DNA of 13,366 nucleotides, from NCBI GenBank assembly GCA_035457505.1, contig DATIBL010000030.1:1-13366 (forward strand). The letters run 5' to 3'. The position numbers and the translations under genes were made by a program. The stretch comes from DATIBL01 sp035457505 (GTDB taxonomy: Bacteria; Patescibacteriota; Minisyncoccia; Phycocordibacterales; UBA6899). How positions within the stretch are numbered: position 1 is the stretch's first letter; the number at the start of each line of letters is the position of its first letter. Under the pieces are notes generated by a model, which saw nothing but the letters and a program-made list of their open reading frames with translations, was not told the origin of the DNA and did no database searches. This document shows, piece by piece, positions 1 through 6,247 of the stretch.

Positions 1-268
1 AATGCGCTCCGCTCGCGCTCCTGCACTGAGCCGGGAAGCTCTCCATGATCGGATTCCCGTCTTCAGCGCACGTGTCGAAATTTTCAAATATTGCGGTGGG
101 CACATCTTCGGGGGTCTCTTCAATCGCTGGCGTGGAGAGGAATTTTGTCGAGAGTCCGAAGGCGGCTAGCGCAAGAAGGCCCGCAGTAACGATCCACAGC
201 ACCCATCGCGGCCGCTTGGGAGGCTCCGGAAAAAGCACAGTGGGAGTGTTTGGCTCGCTGGTTTCCAT
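1..268 (-). CDS. Membrane-anchored protein with GxPIMESxPxQC motif, 5' part only
   Basis: Reading the minus strand from the ATG at 268-266 gives 89 codons with no stop; the gene runs off the left edge of the window. Residues 1-20 are Pro-rich and cytoplasmic, residues 22-39 (WVLWIVTAGLLALAAFGL) form one membrane span, and the rest should lie outside. Residues 67-82 read CAEDGNPIMESFPAQC. This resembles the C-x(3)-GYPIMESYPxQC motif that I know from many short envelope proteins of Patescibacteria, where the two Cys probably form a disulfide. The function of the motif is unknown to me. No clear Shine-Dalgarno sequence precedes the ATG, so the start is chosen by the position of the TM segment and the first in-frame ATG. 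The hairpin at 326-357 separates it from the upstream hcp-like gene. Confidence 0.7.
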   Translation of the reverse strand, partial: METSEPNTPTVLFPEPPKRPRWVLWIVTAGLLALAAFGLSTKFLSTPAIEETPEDVPTAIFENFDTCAEDGNPIMESFPAQCRSASGAH

Positions 269-325
269 GGATCGCAAATGAATGAGTAGTTGTTTGTTTA
301 TTATATGTCTGGAAAGTCGGTATAC

Positions 326-357
326 AAAACGGCGGCACCTCGCAGTGCCGCCGTTTT
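326..357 (-). terminator. Rho-independent terminator after the hcp-like gene
   Basis: A perfect 13-bp inverted repeat (arms 326-338 and 345-357) with a six-base loop has an A-rich left and a T-rich right flank, so it can work in both directions. It begins 16 bases past the stop codon of the minus-strand hcp-like gene and precedes the next minus-strand gene, so it most likely ends hcp transcripts. Confidence 0.85.
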
Positions 358-372
358 CCCAAGAAATTCTCT

Positions 373-987
373 CTAGATCTTCTTGTTTGTTCCGAGGTCC
401 CATCCGAAGTGGATCGGCTCGGTCGTCCCGCGTGCGTCTGCGGGCTTGTATGTCATCTCGATCTTCGCGTAGTTGAACGAGATGCTTTCCATCGGCATGT
501 CCGCACCGTTTGCCGCCGAGACGGCCACCGATGTGCAGGTGACATCGTGAAGAGTATAGAGGAGATAGCCCGGGCGATCGCGGCGCGTCGTCATGAGCTT
601 CGCTTCCTTGATGTGCTGTCCCGTTGCGCACGCTTCTGCGAGCTTTGGCGAAGACTTGTCATACTGCTTGGTGATGCTCAGGTCCTGGAAGGACGCCTTG
701 CCCGCTCCGCCGCCTCCGCCGTGCGACATCGAACCGGAATTCGACATGCCCCAGCTCCAGGAGAGAACTTCAATCTCGCCCTTATGACCGCCCGCGGCCG
801 ACTCGCCGTCGATCCCGTCGAGCTTGAGGAAGTAATCCGACGCCTCTGCTGCGCCCGCGACCTGGACCGGTGCGAATGCCGAGTCCGTCGCAACTGCCGC
901 TGTCCATGCGTATCCGAGAAGCGCGAGAAGCGCTCCGATCGCTGCCGCTGCGATCATGCGAGTTCTGGAAATCGATGCTGTGCGCAT
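373..987 (-). CDS. Hcp-family (T6SS tube-like) protein with N-terminal signal peptide
   Basis: The 204-residue product starts with a basic stretch and a hydrophobic core (residues 10-33, MIAAAAIGALLALLGYAWTA), typical of a Sec signal peptide or N-terminal anchor. The mature part from about residue 51 (DYFLKLDGIDGES) through HKGEIEVLSWSWG (68-80), the SHGGGGGAGK loop (88-97), FQDLSITKQYDKSSPKL (100-116) and IEMTYKP (176-182) is the Hcp fold (PF05638). Canonical Hcp proteins form hexameric rings that stack into the type VI secretion tube and have no signal peptide. No other T6SS gene is in the window, so a secretion-tube role is not supported; an exported structural or surface protein is more likely. 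The ATG at 987 is chosen because it gives the signal peptide directly; the open frame continues upstream but there overlaps trmH. Promoter at 1031-1058, terminator at 326-357; transcribed alone. Confidence 0.85.
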   Translation of the reverse strand: MRTASISRTRMIAAAAIGALLALLGYAWTAAVATDSAFAPVQVAGAAEASDYFLKLDGIDGESAAGGHKGEIEVLSWSWGMSNSGSMSHGGGGGAGKASFQDLSITKQYDKSSPKLAEACATGQHIKEAKLMTTRRDRPGYLLYTLHDVTCTSVAVSAANGADMPMESISFNYAKIEMTYKPADARGTTEPIHFGWDLGTNKKI

Positions 988-1001
988 ATGTTTCTCAATA
1001 A

Positions 1002-1012
1002 GGGGAATCCCC
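1002..1012. promoter_or_regulatory. 11-bp palindrome in the hcp 5' region
   Basis: GGGGA-A-TCCCC is a perfect palindrome lying between the proposed hcp transcription start (about 1024) and the hcp ATG at 987. It could be a small operator or a weak leader hairpin; nothing else supports either role. Confidence 0.3.
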
Positions 1013-1030
1013 GAAATGTGTAATAGGGTA

Positions 1031-1058
1031 GTTGTACCACGCTCACCTCGGCATGCAA
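1031..1058 (-). promoter_or_regulatory. Putative extended -10 promoter of the hcp-like gene
   Basis: On the minus strand TTGCAT (1058-1053) is followed after 16 bases by TACAAC (1036-1031). The latter is preceded by TGG, giving an extended -10 box (TGGTACAAC). The predicted start near 1024 leaves a leader of about 36 bases before the ATG at 987. The divergent trmH promoter has the same TGGTAC core in the opposite orientation. Confidence 0.45.
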
Positions 1059-1078
1059 GCCGCGGTATTTCCGGCGTG

Positions 1079-1087
1079 TGGTACGAT
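1079..1087 (+). promoter_or_regulatory. Extended -10 promoter of trmH, predicting a leaderless mRNA
   Basis: TGG-TACGAT is an extended -10 box (TGn plus a 5/6 match to TATAAT except C and G at the centre) with no recognisable -35. Only six bases separate it from the trmH ATG at 1094, so transcription should start at or within a base or two of the start codon. No Shine-Dalgarno sequence is present, which fits leaderless translation. Confidence 0.5.
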
Positions 1088-1093
1088 ACGGCG

Positions 1094-1708
1094 ATGCCGA
1101 CCGACGAGCGCAAAACCAAGATCTCCGCGATCGCCGCGAAGCGCCAGAAGGGCCTCGCACTCGTGATCGAGGATGTTTCGGACCCGCATAATGCCGAGGC
1201 GGCGATCCGTTCGTGCGACGCGCTCGGCGTCCAGGAAGCATATTTTATCTTTGGAAAAGAGCGTCCATTTGATCCGGCTAAGGTCGGCCGAGCGACGTCC
1301 GCATCCGCGAACAAGTGGCTCACGTTCCATGCCTTTCATTCTGTCCGAGAATGCTACGACGCACTTCACCGAGACGGCTATGTGATCGCTGCGACCGCAC
1401 TCCATCATGACGCTGAGGATATCCAGCAGGCCGATCTCGCGATCCCGAAGCTCGCCATTGTGATAGGGAACGAACACCGCGGACTTTCAGAGGAGGCGAT
1501 CACGCTGGCGGATCGCCGTATCGTGTTTCCGATGCGCGGCTTCGTCGAAAGCCTCAATCTCTCTGTTGCGGCAACGCTCTTTCTCTATGAAACGATCCGC
1601 CAACGCGAAGCGAAGGGAGGGGAGTGGCGCGTCTCTTCAGATGATGTTCTGGCACTCAAGCGACGCTGGCTCGGCGAAGATGTATTTTCAGATTCTGCGG
1701 AAAAATAA
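1094..1708 (+). CDS. trmH: TrmH/SpoU-family RNA 2'-O-ribose methyltransferase
   Basis: The 204-residue protein shows the three SPOUT/SpoU motifs: motif 1 NAEAAIR (33-39) with the conserved Asn and Arg, motif 2 IVIGNEHRGLS (122-132) and motif 3 FPMRGFVESLNLSVA (145-159). The last two make the trefoil-knot S-adenosylmethionine site. Layout and length resemble TrmH, which methylates the 2'-OH of G18 in tRNA; the family also contains rRNA methyltransferases, so the exact substrate is inferred. It lacks the extra N-terminal substrate-binding domain of RlmB. The start at 1094 is preferred over the upstream in-frame ATG at 956, because the earlier one would overlap the divergent hcp gene and its promoter, and because the extended -10 box sits six bases before 1094. 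The stop codon abuts the shared terminator with the convergent nitroreductase gene. Confidence 0.9.
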   Translation: MPTDERKTKISAIAAKRQKGLALVIEDVSDPHNAEAAIRSCDALGVQEAYFIFGKERPFDPAKVGRATSASANKWLTFHAFHSVRECYDALHRDGYVIAATALHHDAEDIQQADLAIPKLAIVIGNEHRGLSEEAITLADRRIVFPMRGFVESLNLSVAATLFLYETIRQREAKGGEWRVSSDDVLALKRRWLGEDVFSDSAEK

Positions 1709-1735
1709 AACTGCCCCGATGAGACGGGGCAGTTT
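1708..1735. terminator. Bidirectional terminator between trmH and the nitroreductase gene
   Basis: A perfect 10-bp stem (1708-1717 and 1726-1735) with an eight-base loop lies between two convergent genes. On the minus strand it is followed by TTTTATTTTT-like sequence (the complement of 1701-1710), making it strong for the nitroreductase transcript. The plus side has only TTT. Its left arm begins at the last base of the trmH stop codon. Confidence 0.85.
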
Positions 1736-1743
1736 GTGAGATA

Positions 1744-2361
1744 TTATCGGCGGTCGAAGAGTTCGCTCTCGGGGAAGCGGACCTTCGGGCGATCCGGCCC
1801 CTTGGCGCGATATCCGATCGACATGTATGCGAGCGTCTTTTGCTCCGGCGGATTGCCAAGCACTTTGTCGACGCCGTCCGGGTCGAATCCTTCCATTGGA
1901 CACGCATCGATCTCCAATTCCATTGCTGCTGCAAGACCGAAACCGAGCGCGATGTAGGTCTGACGGGCAGCCCAGGCGAGTTCTGCACCCTTTTTTGCCT
2001 GCATAGCGCCGTGCATCATGCCGGTATACCCAGCCATCGCTTCCTTCGCCGCCGCGTCGCCACTTGTTGCGAGCTCGACGTATTCATCGACGCGCGCGTC
2101 AATATTGGTACGTGCCTGGAAGATCAGCACGTGCGAGGCATCCGTGACTTGTGCCTGTCCGTAAGAGACTTCCTTCAGCTTCTCGCGAAGGGCAGGGTCG
2201 GTGACGACCGTGACGTGGAACGGCTGCGTGCCGTACGACGTCGGCGCCATGCGGATCGCATGGAGGATCTTTGCGAGGTCGTCCTCCGAAACCTTCTTTG
2301 ACGGATCAAACGCCTTGGTGGCGAAGCGCCAGTCGAGCTGGCTCAAAAATGTTTTGGACAT
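1744..2361 (-). CDS. NfsB-type FMN-dependent NAD(P)H nitroreductase
   Basis: The 205-residue product matches the nitroreductase family (PF00881) of the E. coli NfsB subgroup. Visible features are WRFATKAFDPSKK (11-23) with the Arg and Lys that bind FMN phosphate, the APTSYGTQPFHV segment, DASHVLIFQA, the AAMELEIDACPMEGFD region near the flavin, and a SIGYR strand near the C-terminus. Family members are cytoplasmic homodimers that use NAD(P)H to reduce quinones, nitroaromatics or related electrophiles; the physiological substrate cannot be read from sequence. The ATG at 2361 is chosen over the upstream in-frame codon at 2448, because a promoter -10 box ends seven bases before 2361 and the NfsB N-terminus aligns there. 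A palindrome upstream of the -35 suggests control by a dimeric regulator. The gene is transcribed alone. Confidence 0.9.
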   Translation of the reverse strand: MSKTFLSQLDWRFATKAFDPSKKVSEDDLAKILHAIRMAPTSYGTQPFHVTVVTDPALREKLKEVSYGQAQVTDASHVLIFQARTNIDARVDEYVELATSGDAAAKEAMAGYTGMMHGAMQAKKGAELAWAARQTYIALGFGLAAAMELEIDACPMEGFDPDGVDKVLGNPPEQKTLAYMSIGYRAKGPDRPKVRFPESELFDRR

Positions 2362-2368
2362 ATGGAGG

Positions 2369-2397
2369 AGTATACGCGACACGCTTTCAAAAGTAAA
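2369..2397 (-). promoter_or_regulatory. Promoter of the nitroreductase gene, predicting a leaderless mRNA
   Basis: On the minus strand TTTACT (2397-2392) and TATACT (2374-2369) are separated by exactly 17 bases. The -10 matches the consensus at five of six positions. The start codon at 2361 follows the -10 by only seven bases and no Shine-Dalgarno sequence is present (the leader reads CCTCCAT), so the mRNA should be leaderless or nearly so. Confidence 0.6.
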
Positions 2398-2403
2398 GTG
2401 TGG

Positions 2404-2422
2404 ATTGCAAAATGTTTGCAAT
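2404..2422. promoter_or_regulatory. 19-bp palindrome, candidate operator for the nitroreductase gene
   Basis: ATTGCAAA-ATG-TTTGCAAT is a perfect inverted repeat with 8-bp arms around three bases. It lies six bases upstream of the -35 hexamer of the nitroreductase promoter and about 30 bases past the histidine kinase stop codon. The arms are A/T-rich and no T-run follows on either strand, so it looks like a binding site for a dimeric regulator rather than a terminator. Confidence 0.5.
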
Positions 2423-2451
2423 ACGCCGCAGAAATTCGGTTCGCGCAAGCG

Positions 2452-4602
2452 CTATCTGTTTGTCGCACCCGCGGCGAGCGGGAAGGTGAGCGTGAATGTC
2501 GTTCCGCCTCCCGGTGCGCTCTCGACTTCGATCGCGCCGCCATGAAGCTCGATCACGCGCTTTGCGATCGCGAGCCCGATGCCCGTTCCGCGCGATCCCG
2601 ATGTTGCTGGCGCGCGGCGGAATCGCTCGAAAAGGTGGGGAAGGAATTCCGGGTCGATCCCCGGGCCGGTGTCCGTGATGCGGAGATGAACGCGTCCGTT
2701 CTCGGTCTCAAGCGAGACGGCGATTTCCTTCCGTTCTCGTTCTCCCATATATTTGACCGCGTTTCCGAGAATGTTCACGATCGCGTCGGTGAGCTGCTTT
2801 TCGCGGCCGAGAATATGCGCGGGCTCCTTTGTCTGGACCTGCGAGGACAATGCGATCCCTGCTTCTTCCGCGGGAAGTGCTGCATACTCGGTGAGCTCGT
2901 CGACCAGCGCGGCGAGATCGATCGTCTCGGTCGGCGGTTCCTCGTTTCCATGTTCGAGCCGAGCGAGCGAGAGGAGGTCGTAGATATAGCGCGATGCGTG
3001 GTCGATCGAGTGTTCGAGCTCATGGAGATCGGCTGGGCCGACGCTCTCTTTTTTTGCGAGGCTCGCCTTCATGATTGCAAGCGGCGTCTGGAGGCCATGA
3101 GAGAGATCGATCATCATTCTCCTCTGTTCCTCTTGGAGCGTGGCGATCTCCTGAGTTCGTTCGATAACGCGTGCCTCAAGTTTCTCGGCATATTTACGCT
3201 GTTCTTCATACAAGAGCGCCTTTTCAAGCGCGATGGCGGTCTGGAGCGAAATATTCTCAAGAAGCGCCAGGTCATCCTTGCTGAACGGATCGCCGCTCCG
3301 CTTCTCCCATATGGAGAGGGTCGCAAGGACGCGATCTTCGGTCATCGCGAGTGCGACAAACTCAGGCAGTCCGCGGCTTTCGTCCATGCGTCGCTGGGCT
3401 GCTTCGATGATGCTGGCTCCACGCTCGTCGGTCGGCGGAATCACCGTGAGAAGCTCGCTCAGGGCGAAGACCCGAGTTTCTCCTGGAATGTCTCGTGCAA
3501 GCTTTTGCCCGATGGCTTCCAGGTCCTTCTCTGGAATTCCGAGTTCCGCTGCGGCATCACGGAGCAGATGGATGCGGACGTCCGTCGCTCGAAGGATGCG
3601 CGCGAGTGCCGCCGTGAGCTCGGTCGCAATCGACTCTGTCCGGTTATTGCGGTTTAAGATTCCTGTGATCTCGCGGATCGCAAGCGGGAGATCATAGTGG
3701 TCTTTGAAGAAGATTCGGTCGGTCCACGTGCGGAAGATACGCTCGAGCGCCGGGATTCCGATGAGTCCGAGGATGAGTGTGATCCCAGCGCTCGCAAACG
3801 CGGTGACGTCAGCGGCGATCTCGAATGCGACGCCGACCGCAGCGGCAACTGCAGTGTAGACCCCGATCGCGATCCCAAGGAGGAGCGTGAACAAGAAGCT
3901 GCGCTGGACGACGAAGCGGATATCGAGGAAGCGGTGCTGCGTGATGATATAGACCATGAACGCCGCGAGGACGAGCGAGAACGAGGGTCCGACGCCATTG
4001 AACGCGTCAATATCGAAAAAGACGGGAAGGATCGAATTTGTGAGAAGTCCGATGGCAAAAAAGATCACGTATCCGTACCAGAGGAAAGACAGCTGCTTGC
4101 GGAGCGGCTCGCGAGTCTCCGTGCGGGCCTTCCTGCGAAGGATGATGAGTGGCGCGATCAGGAGGATCGTCACCCAAAGTGAGTAGATGCCAGCAAGCGG
4201 CCCATTCTCAACGGAGATCGCATATCCGCCGATCACTGAGATCTCCGTGAAGAGTGCTCCGTCGAGCAGCGTGATCCCTGCGAGTCCAAGGGTGATTGGA
4301 AGGATCGCATATGGGATCCGGCCCTTCGGAAGCGCATTTTCTGGGAAGATCAGCGCAAACCAATATTTCGAAGCTGCAAGGATGAGCGCGAATGCATAGG
4401 ATGTGTGCGCTGCGATGCGTGCTTCTTCGGAGAGGAGGATGAAGACGCTTCCGGCCCACCCGAGCACGCCGATCAAATGAACGATCATCAGGATCTCGAT
4501 CAGGCCGAGCCGGCGCTTATGCAGAAGAATGCCGATCAGCAGTGCGTCGACAAGAACGCTCAAAAGGAGCGCGGATTGGACGGCGATTGCGGGAAGCGGC
4601 AT
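2452..4602 (-). CDS. Membrane sensor histidine kinase (multi-TM, GAF-like, HisKA, HATPase)
   Basis: The 716-residue protein has about nine hydrophobic spans between residues 7 and 284, resembling the 7TM-type input region of many CPR kinases. The RxFFxxxYD transition (WTDRIFFKDHYD, 293-304) follows, then a GAF-like domain at about 305-465 and a coiled-coil linker at about 466-498. The kinase core contains the H-box DLSHGLQTPL with phospho-accepting His502, the N-box DAIVNILGNAVKYM (606-619), the G1 box ITDTGPGID (642-650), the F-box LFERF (657-661) and the G2 box GTGIGLA (672-678). All catalytic motifs look intact. It should autophosphorylate His502 in response to a membrane or cytoplasmic signal. 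The only response regulator in the window (6248-6943) is a likely but unproven partner, three genes upstream on the same strand. The ATG follows a terminator hairpin, has no Shine-Dalgarno sequence, and no clear promoter was found. Confidence 0.92.
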   Translation of the reverse strand: MPLPAIAVQSALLLSVLVDALLIGILLHKRRLGLIEILMIVHLIGVLGWAGSVFILLSEEARIAAHTSYAFALILAASKYWFALIFPENALPKGRIPYAILPITLGLAGITLLDGALFTEISVIGGYAISVENGPLAGIYSLWVTILLIAPLIILRRKARTETREPLRKQLSFLWYGYVIFFAIGLLTNSILPVFFDIDAFNGVGPSFSLVLAAFMVYIITQHRFLDIRFVVQRSFLFTLLLGIAIGVYTAVAAAVGVAFEIAADVTAFASAGITLILGLIGIPALERIFRTWTDRIFFKDHYDLPLAIREITGILNRNNRTESIATELTAALARILRATDVRIHLLRDAAAELGIPEKDLEAIGQKLARDIPGETRVFALSELLTVIPPTDERGASIIEAAQRRMDESRGLPEFVALAMTEDRVLATLSIWEKRSGDPFSKDDLALLENISLQTAIALEKALLYEEQRKYAEKLEARVIERTQEIATLQEEQRRMMIDLSHGLQTPLAIMKASLAKKESVGPADLHELEHSIDHASRYIYDLLSLARLEHGNEEPPTETIDLAALVDELTEYAALPAEEAGIALSSQVQTKEPAHILGREKQLTDAIVNILGNAVKYMGERERKEIAVSLETENGRVHLRITDTGPGIDPEFLPHLFERFRRAPATSGSRGTGIGLAIAKRVIELHGGAIEVESAPGGGTTFTLTFPLAAGATNR

Positions 4603-4615
4603 AGCGGGGATGAAA

Positions 4616-4640
4616 AATGAGAGGCAATATGCCCCTCATT
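4616..4640 (-). terminator. Rho-independent terminator after the methyltransferase/hemolysin-like operon
   Basis: On the minus strand an 11-bp stem with one G-U pair (arms 4640-4630 and 4626-4616) and a three-base loop is followed by a T-run. It begins seven bases past the stop codon of the hemolysin-like gene and ends 14 bases before the histidine kinase ATG. It therefore separates these genes, though read-through into the kinase is possible. Confidence 0.8.
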
Positions 4641-4646
4641 CGCAAT

Positions 4647-5282
4647 CTAGCGGAGGTCGCGTCCCTCGTCGAGGTGCACCGGGACCGCGAGCATTTCGGC
4701 GAGTTCCCGCGAAAGCGTGATCCGGTGGTTCCAACGCCGAAGCGTGCGTGCCGCGATCTCGGTCGCATCTGCCGTATTTACCACGCACACGATCGGCGTA
4801 TAGAGCGAGAACCATTTCGCATAGTCCGCCTGCTCCTCTTTGCGGAGAACCTGCTGGTTGGCGGGAGCGATCTCTTCGACCGATAATCCGAGGTGAGCGA
4901 TCGTTCGGAGTGAAACATCGATGCCCGCAAAGATGATTTCGGAGATGCCGCGCGTTTCAGCGAGCGCGGCGAGTACCGCGAAGAGGAGCGGGAGTCCAAT
5001 CTCTGTCCGCTCTAGTGCGAGGACGCTTTGTTCAGCGATTGTGCGCGATTGCCGACTTGCGAGCCATCCTTGAACATGCGGATCGCGGACAAAAAGGGAA
5101 TTTGCGATTCGCCTATTGAGACCGATTACACCGGAAACAGTGTCACCGTCGATGATCGCAAGGAAGAGCTCTGGACCGTGCGTAAGCTGGAAAGAAAGCG
5201 CTTCCCGATATATGCGCTGTGCGAATGCGAGTGCGTTCGCGTACTCCGGTGTGCTGGGCGCAAGCAAGACGATCGTTTTCAT
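4647..5282 (-). CDS. Thermostable-hemolysin-like / GNAT-fold protein
   Basis: The 211-residue protein resembles the thermostable hemolysin family (PF12261), whose members have a GNAT/LuxI-like fold and mostly unknown activity. Supporting stretches are ALAFAQRIYREALSF (17-31), ELFLAIIDGDTVSGVIGLNRR (38-58), a conserved-type LF segment (63-64), the RTIAEQSVLAL strand (80-90), LLFAVLAALAETRG (99-112), TIAHLGLSVEEIAPA (127-141) and YAKWFSLYTPIVCVVN (154-169), which matches the family's typical 'W..YY...P.V' end. No signal peptide is seen, so 'hemolysin' is a family name rather than a predicted action; acyl transfer is plausible by fold only. The ATG at 5282 overlaps the TGA of the upstream methyltransferase gene as ATGA, with AGGAG six bases before it, so translation is coupled. 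It is the last gene of a two-gene operon ending at 4616-4640. Confidence 0.55.
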   Translation of the reverse strand: MKTIVLLAPSTPEYANALAFAQRIYREALSFQLTHGPELFLAIIDGDTVSGVIGLNRRIANSLFVRDPHVQGWLASRQSRTIAEQSVLALERTEIGLPLLFAVLAALAETRGISEIIFAGIDVSLRTIAHLGLSVEEIAPANQQVLRKEEQADYAKWFSLYTPIVCVVNTADATEIAARTLRRWNHRITLSRELAEMLAVPVHLDEGRDLR

Positions 5283-6082
5283 GTTGCGCTCCTGCCGGCT
5301 GGCTTGGCGCTGCGAGTGAGGCGCGCGAGATGGCATTGATCCGCGTAGATGCTTCCAAGTGCGTTGATCACAAATCCTGCCTTTTGTGCGAGCGCGGTAA
5401 ACTCCCGAGCGTCAAAGAAATGGAACCGCGTATCTTGGGCAATCGCGCGATTGTGGCGAGCGATCGCAGACATGGCGCGGGCCACGATCGGATTGTCGGG
5501 GAATGCCCGGCTGATCAGCGTGTGTTCACGCTCCGGACTCGCGTGTGCGCCGAGCCATGGTGCGTCCTCCCCGTCATCTTTAGCGTGCGCTTTGAGGACA
5601 AGGCCGTTCTCGTATCCGCGCTTCGGCGTGGCAATAACGAGCGCGCCATCAATGCGGAGTACGCGTGCGAATTCCCTGAGCGTTCTCAGCGGATCCTCGA
5701 CGGCATACAGCGCGTTGATGCAGACAATCGCGTCGAACGTCTCTCGGGCGTAGGGGAGCGCGGCGTCGAGGTCTGCATGTTCGAACATGGCAGCCAGTCC
5801 GCACTTTGCGCGAGCGATCTCGAGCATCTCGTGTGAGCGATCGATCCCGATGACCGTCGGTTTGCGTTCGGACCATCGTGCGAGTGCAAGGATGGCAGCG
5901 GTCGCGTTTCCTGTGCCGGAGCCGGCGTCGAGGATATGCATATCTGGCGTGGGAGCGACGAGTGCTGCAGCATGCTCCATAAGCTCGCGATACGGCGTGA
6001 GCGCCGTGAGCGAATCGTAGACCTTGGCATATGCATCCCAGTTCACGCGCAGTACGCGCGTGGGCGTGGCAGCGGATTTCAT
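5279..6082 (-). CDS. Class I SAM-dependent methyltransferase
   Basis: The 267-residue protein has a clear Rossmann-type methyltransferase core: NWDAYAKVYDSL (14-25), motif I HILDAGSGTGNAT (49-61) that binds SAM, the acidic strand-2 residue in VIGIDRSHEML (77-87), an AD segment (103-104), FDAIVCINALYAVEDP (116-131) as motif IV, and VLRIDGALVIATPKRG (141-156). The YDxLT start and motif spacing resemble the UbiE/COQ5 and small-molecule methyltransferase group, but the substrate cannot be read from sequence. The ATG at 6082 has an excellent Shine-Dalgarno sequence (GGAGG, plus-strand 6092-6096) nine bases upstream. The gene is first in an operon and overlaps the hemolysin-like gene by four bases, suggesting that the two proteins act on the same metabolite or lipid. 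Upstream lie a -10-like hexamer and a copy of an 18-nt repeated element. Confidence 0.85.
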   Translation of the reverse strand: MKSAATPTRVLRVNWDAYAKVYDSLTALTPYRELMEHAAALVAPTPDMHILDAGSGTGNATAAILALARWSERKPTVIGIDRSHEMLEIARAKCGLAAMFEHADLDAALPYARETFDAIVCINALYAVEDPLRTLREFARVLRIDGALVIATPKRGYENGLVLKAHAKDDGEDAPWLGAHASPEREHTLISRAFPDNPIVARAMSAIARHNRAIAQDTRFHFFDAREFTALAQKAGFVINALGSIYADQCHLARLTRSAKPAGRSAT

Positions 6083-6163
6083 TTTTTTATTCCTCCGCGT
6101 TTCCCGTTCCGATGCGTGTTGCGGGTATCCCGCGTTCATCTATGGGAAGAACGATCCACACTC

Positions 6164-6169
6164 ACTATA
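6164..6169 (-). promoter_or_regulatory. Putative -10 box of the methyltransferase operon
   Basis: On the minus strand TATAGT is a good -10 hexamer, but the bases 17 upstream are almost all C (complement of 6187-6192), so no -35 exists. The 18-nt element at 6192-6209 abuts the missing -35, which is the arrangement of an activator-dependent promoter. The predicted leader of about 75 bases contains a small GCGGG/CCCGC hairpin at 6121-6133. Confidence 0.35.
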
Positions 6170-6191
6170 GAGAGCGTGTCCTCGAGGGGGG

Positions 6192-6209
6192 CTCGAGAAA
6201 AGTTCAAAT
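6192..6209 (-). repeat. 18-nt repeated element, copy upstream of the methyltransferase operon
   Basis: Read on the minus strand this is ATTTGAACTTTTCTCGAG. It matches the plus-strand element at 6985-7002 at 17 of 18 positions, and the pair flanks the response-regulator gene. Each copy points toward the start codon of its neighbouring target gene. Its CTCGAG end is repeated at 6181-6186, separated by five bases. A binding site for the regulator encoded between the two copies is the simplest reading. Confidence 0.5.
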
Positions 6210-6247
6210 CCTGCTCGATTTTTTCTGAAGAAATCCTGGAGAAAGTA

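Noticed and set aside
956..1093. Upstream ATG at 956 as the trmH start
   Set aside because: The added 46 residues resemble no TrmH N-terminus, overlap the divergent hcp coding sequence and contain the promoters of both genes.
988..1323. N-terminal extension of the hcp-like gene to 1323
   Set aside because: The extension is antisense to trmH, has no similarity to Hcp, and would bury the signal peptide in the middle of the protein.
2362..3657. Long plus-strand open frame (431 codons) opposite the histidine kinase
   Set aside because: It is antisense to the conserved kinase core, rich in Arg, Cys and charged residues, and matches no family pattern. The kinase motifs on the other strand are complete.
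6181..6197. CTCGAG-GGGGG-CTCGAG as a terminator for the response-regulator gene
   Set aside because: There is no T-run on either side and it is more than 50 bases past the stop codon. It fits better as part of the upstream regulatory region of the methyltransferase operon.
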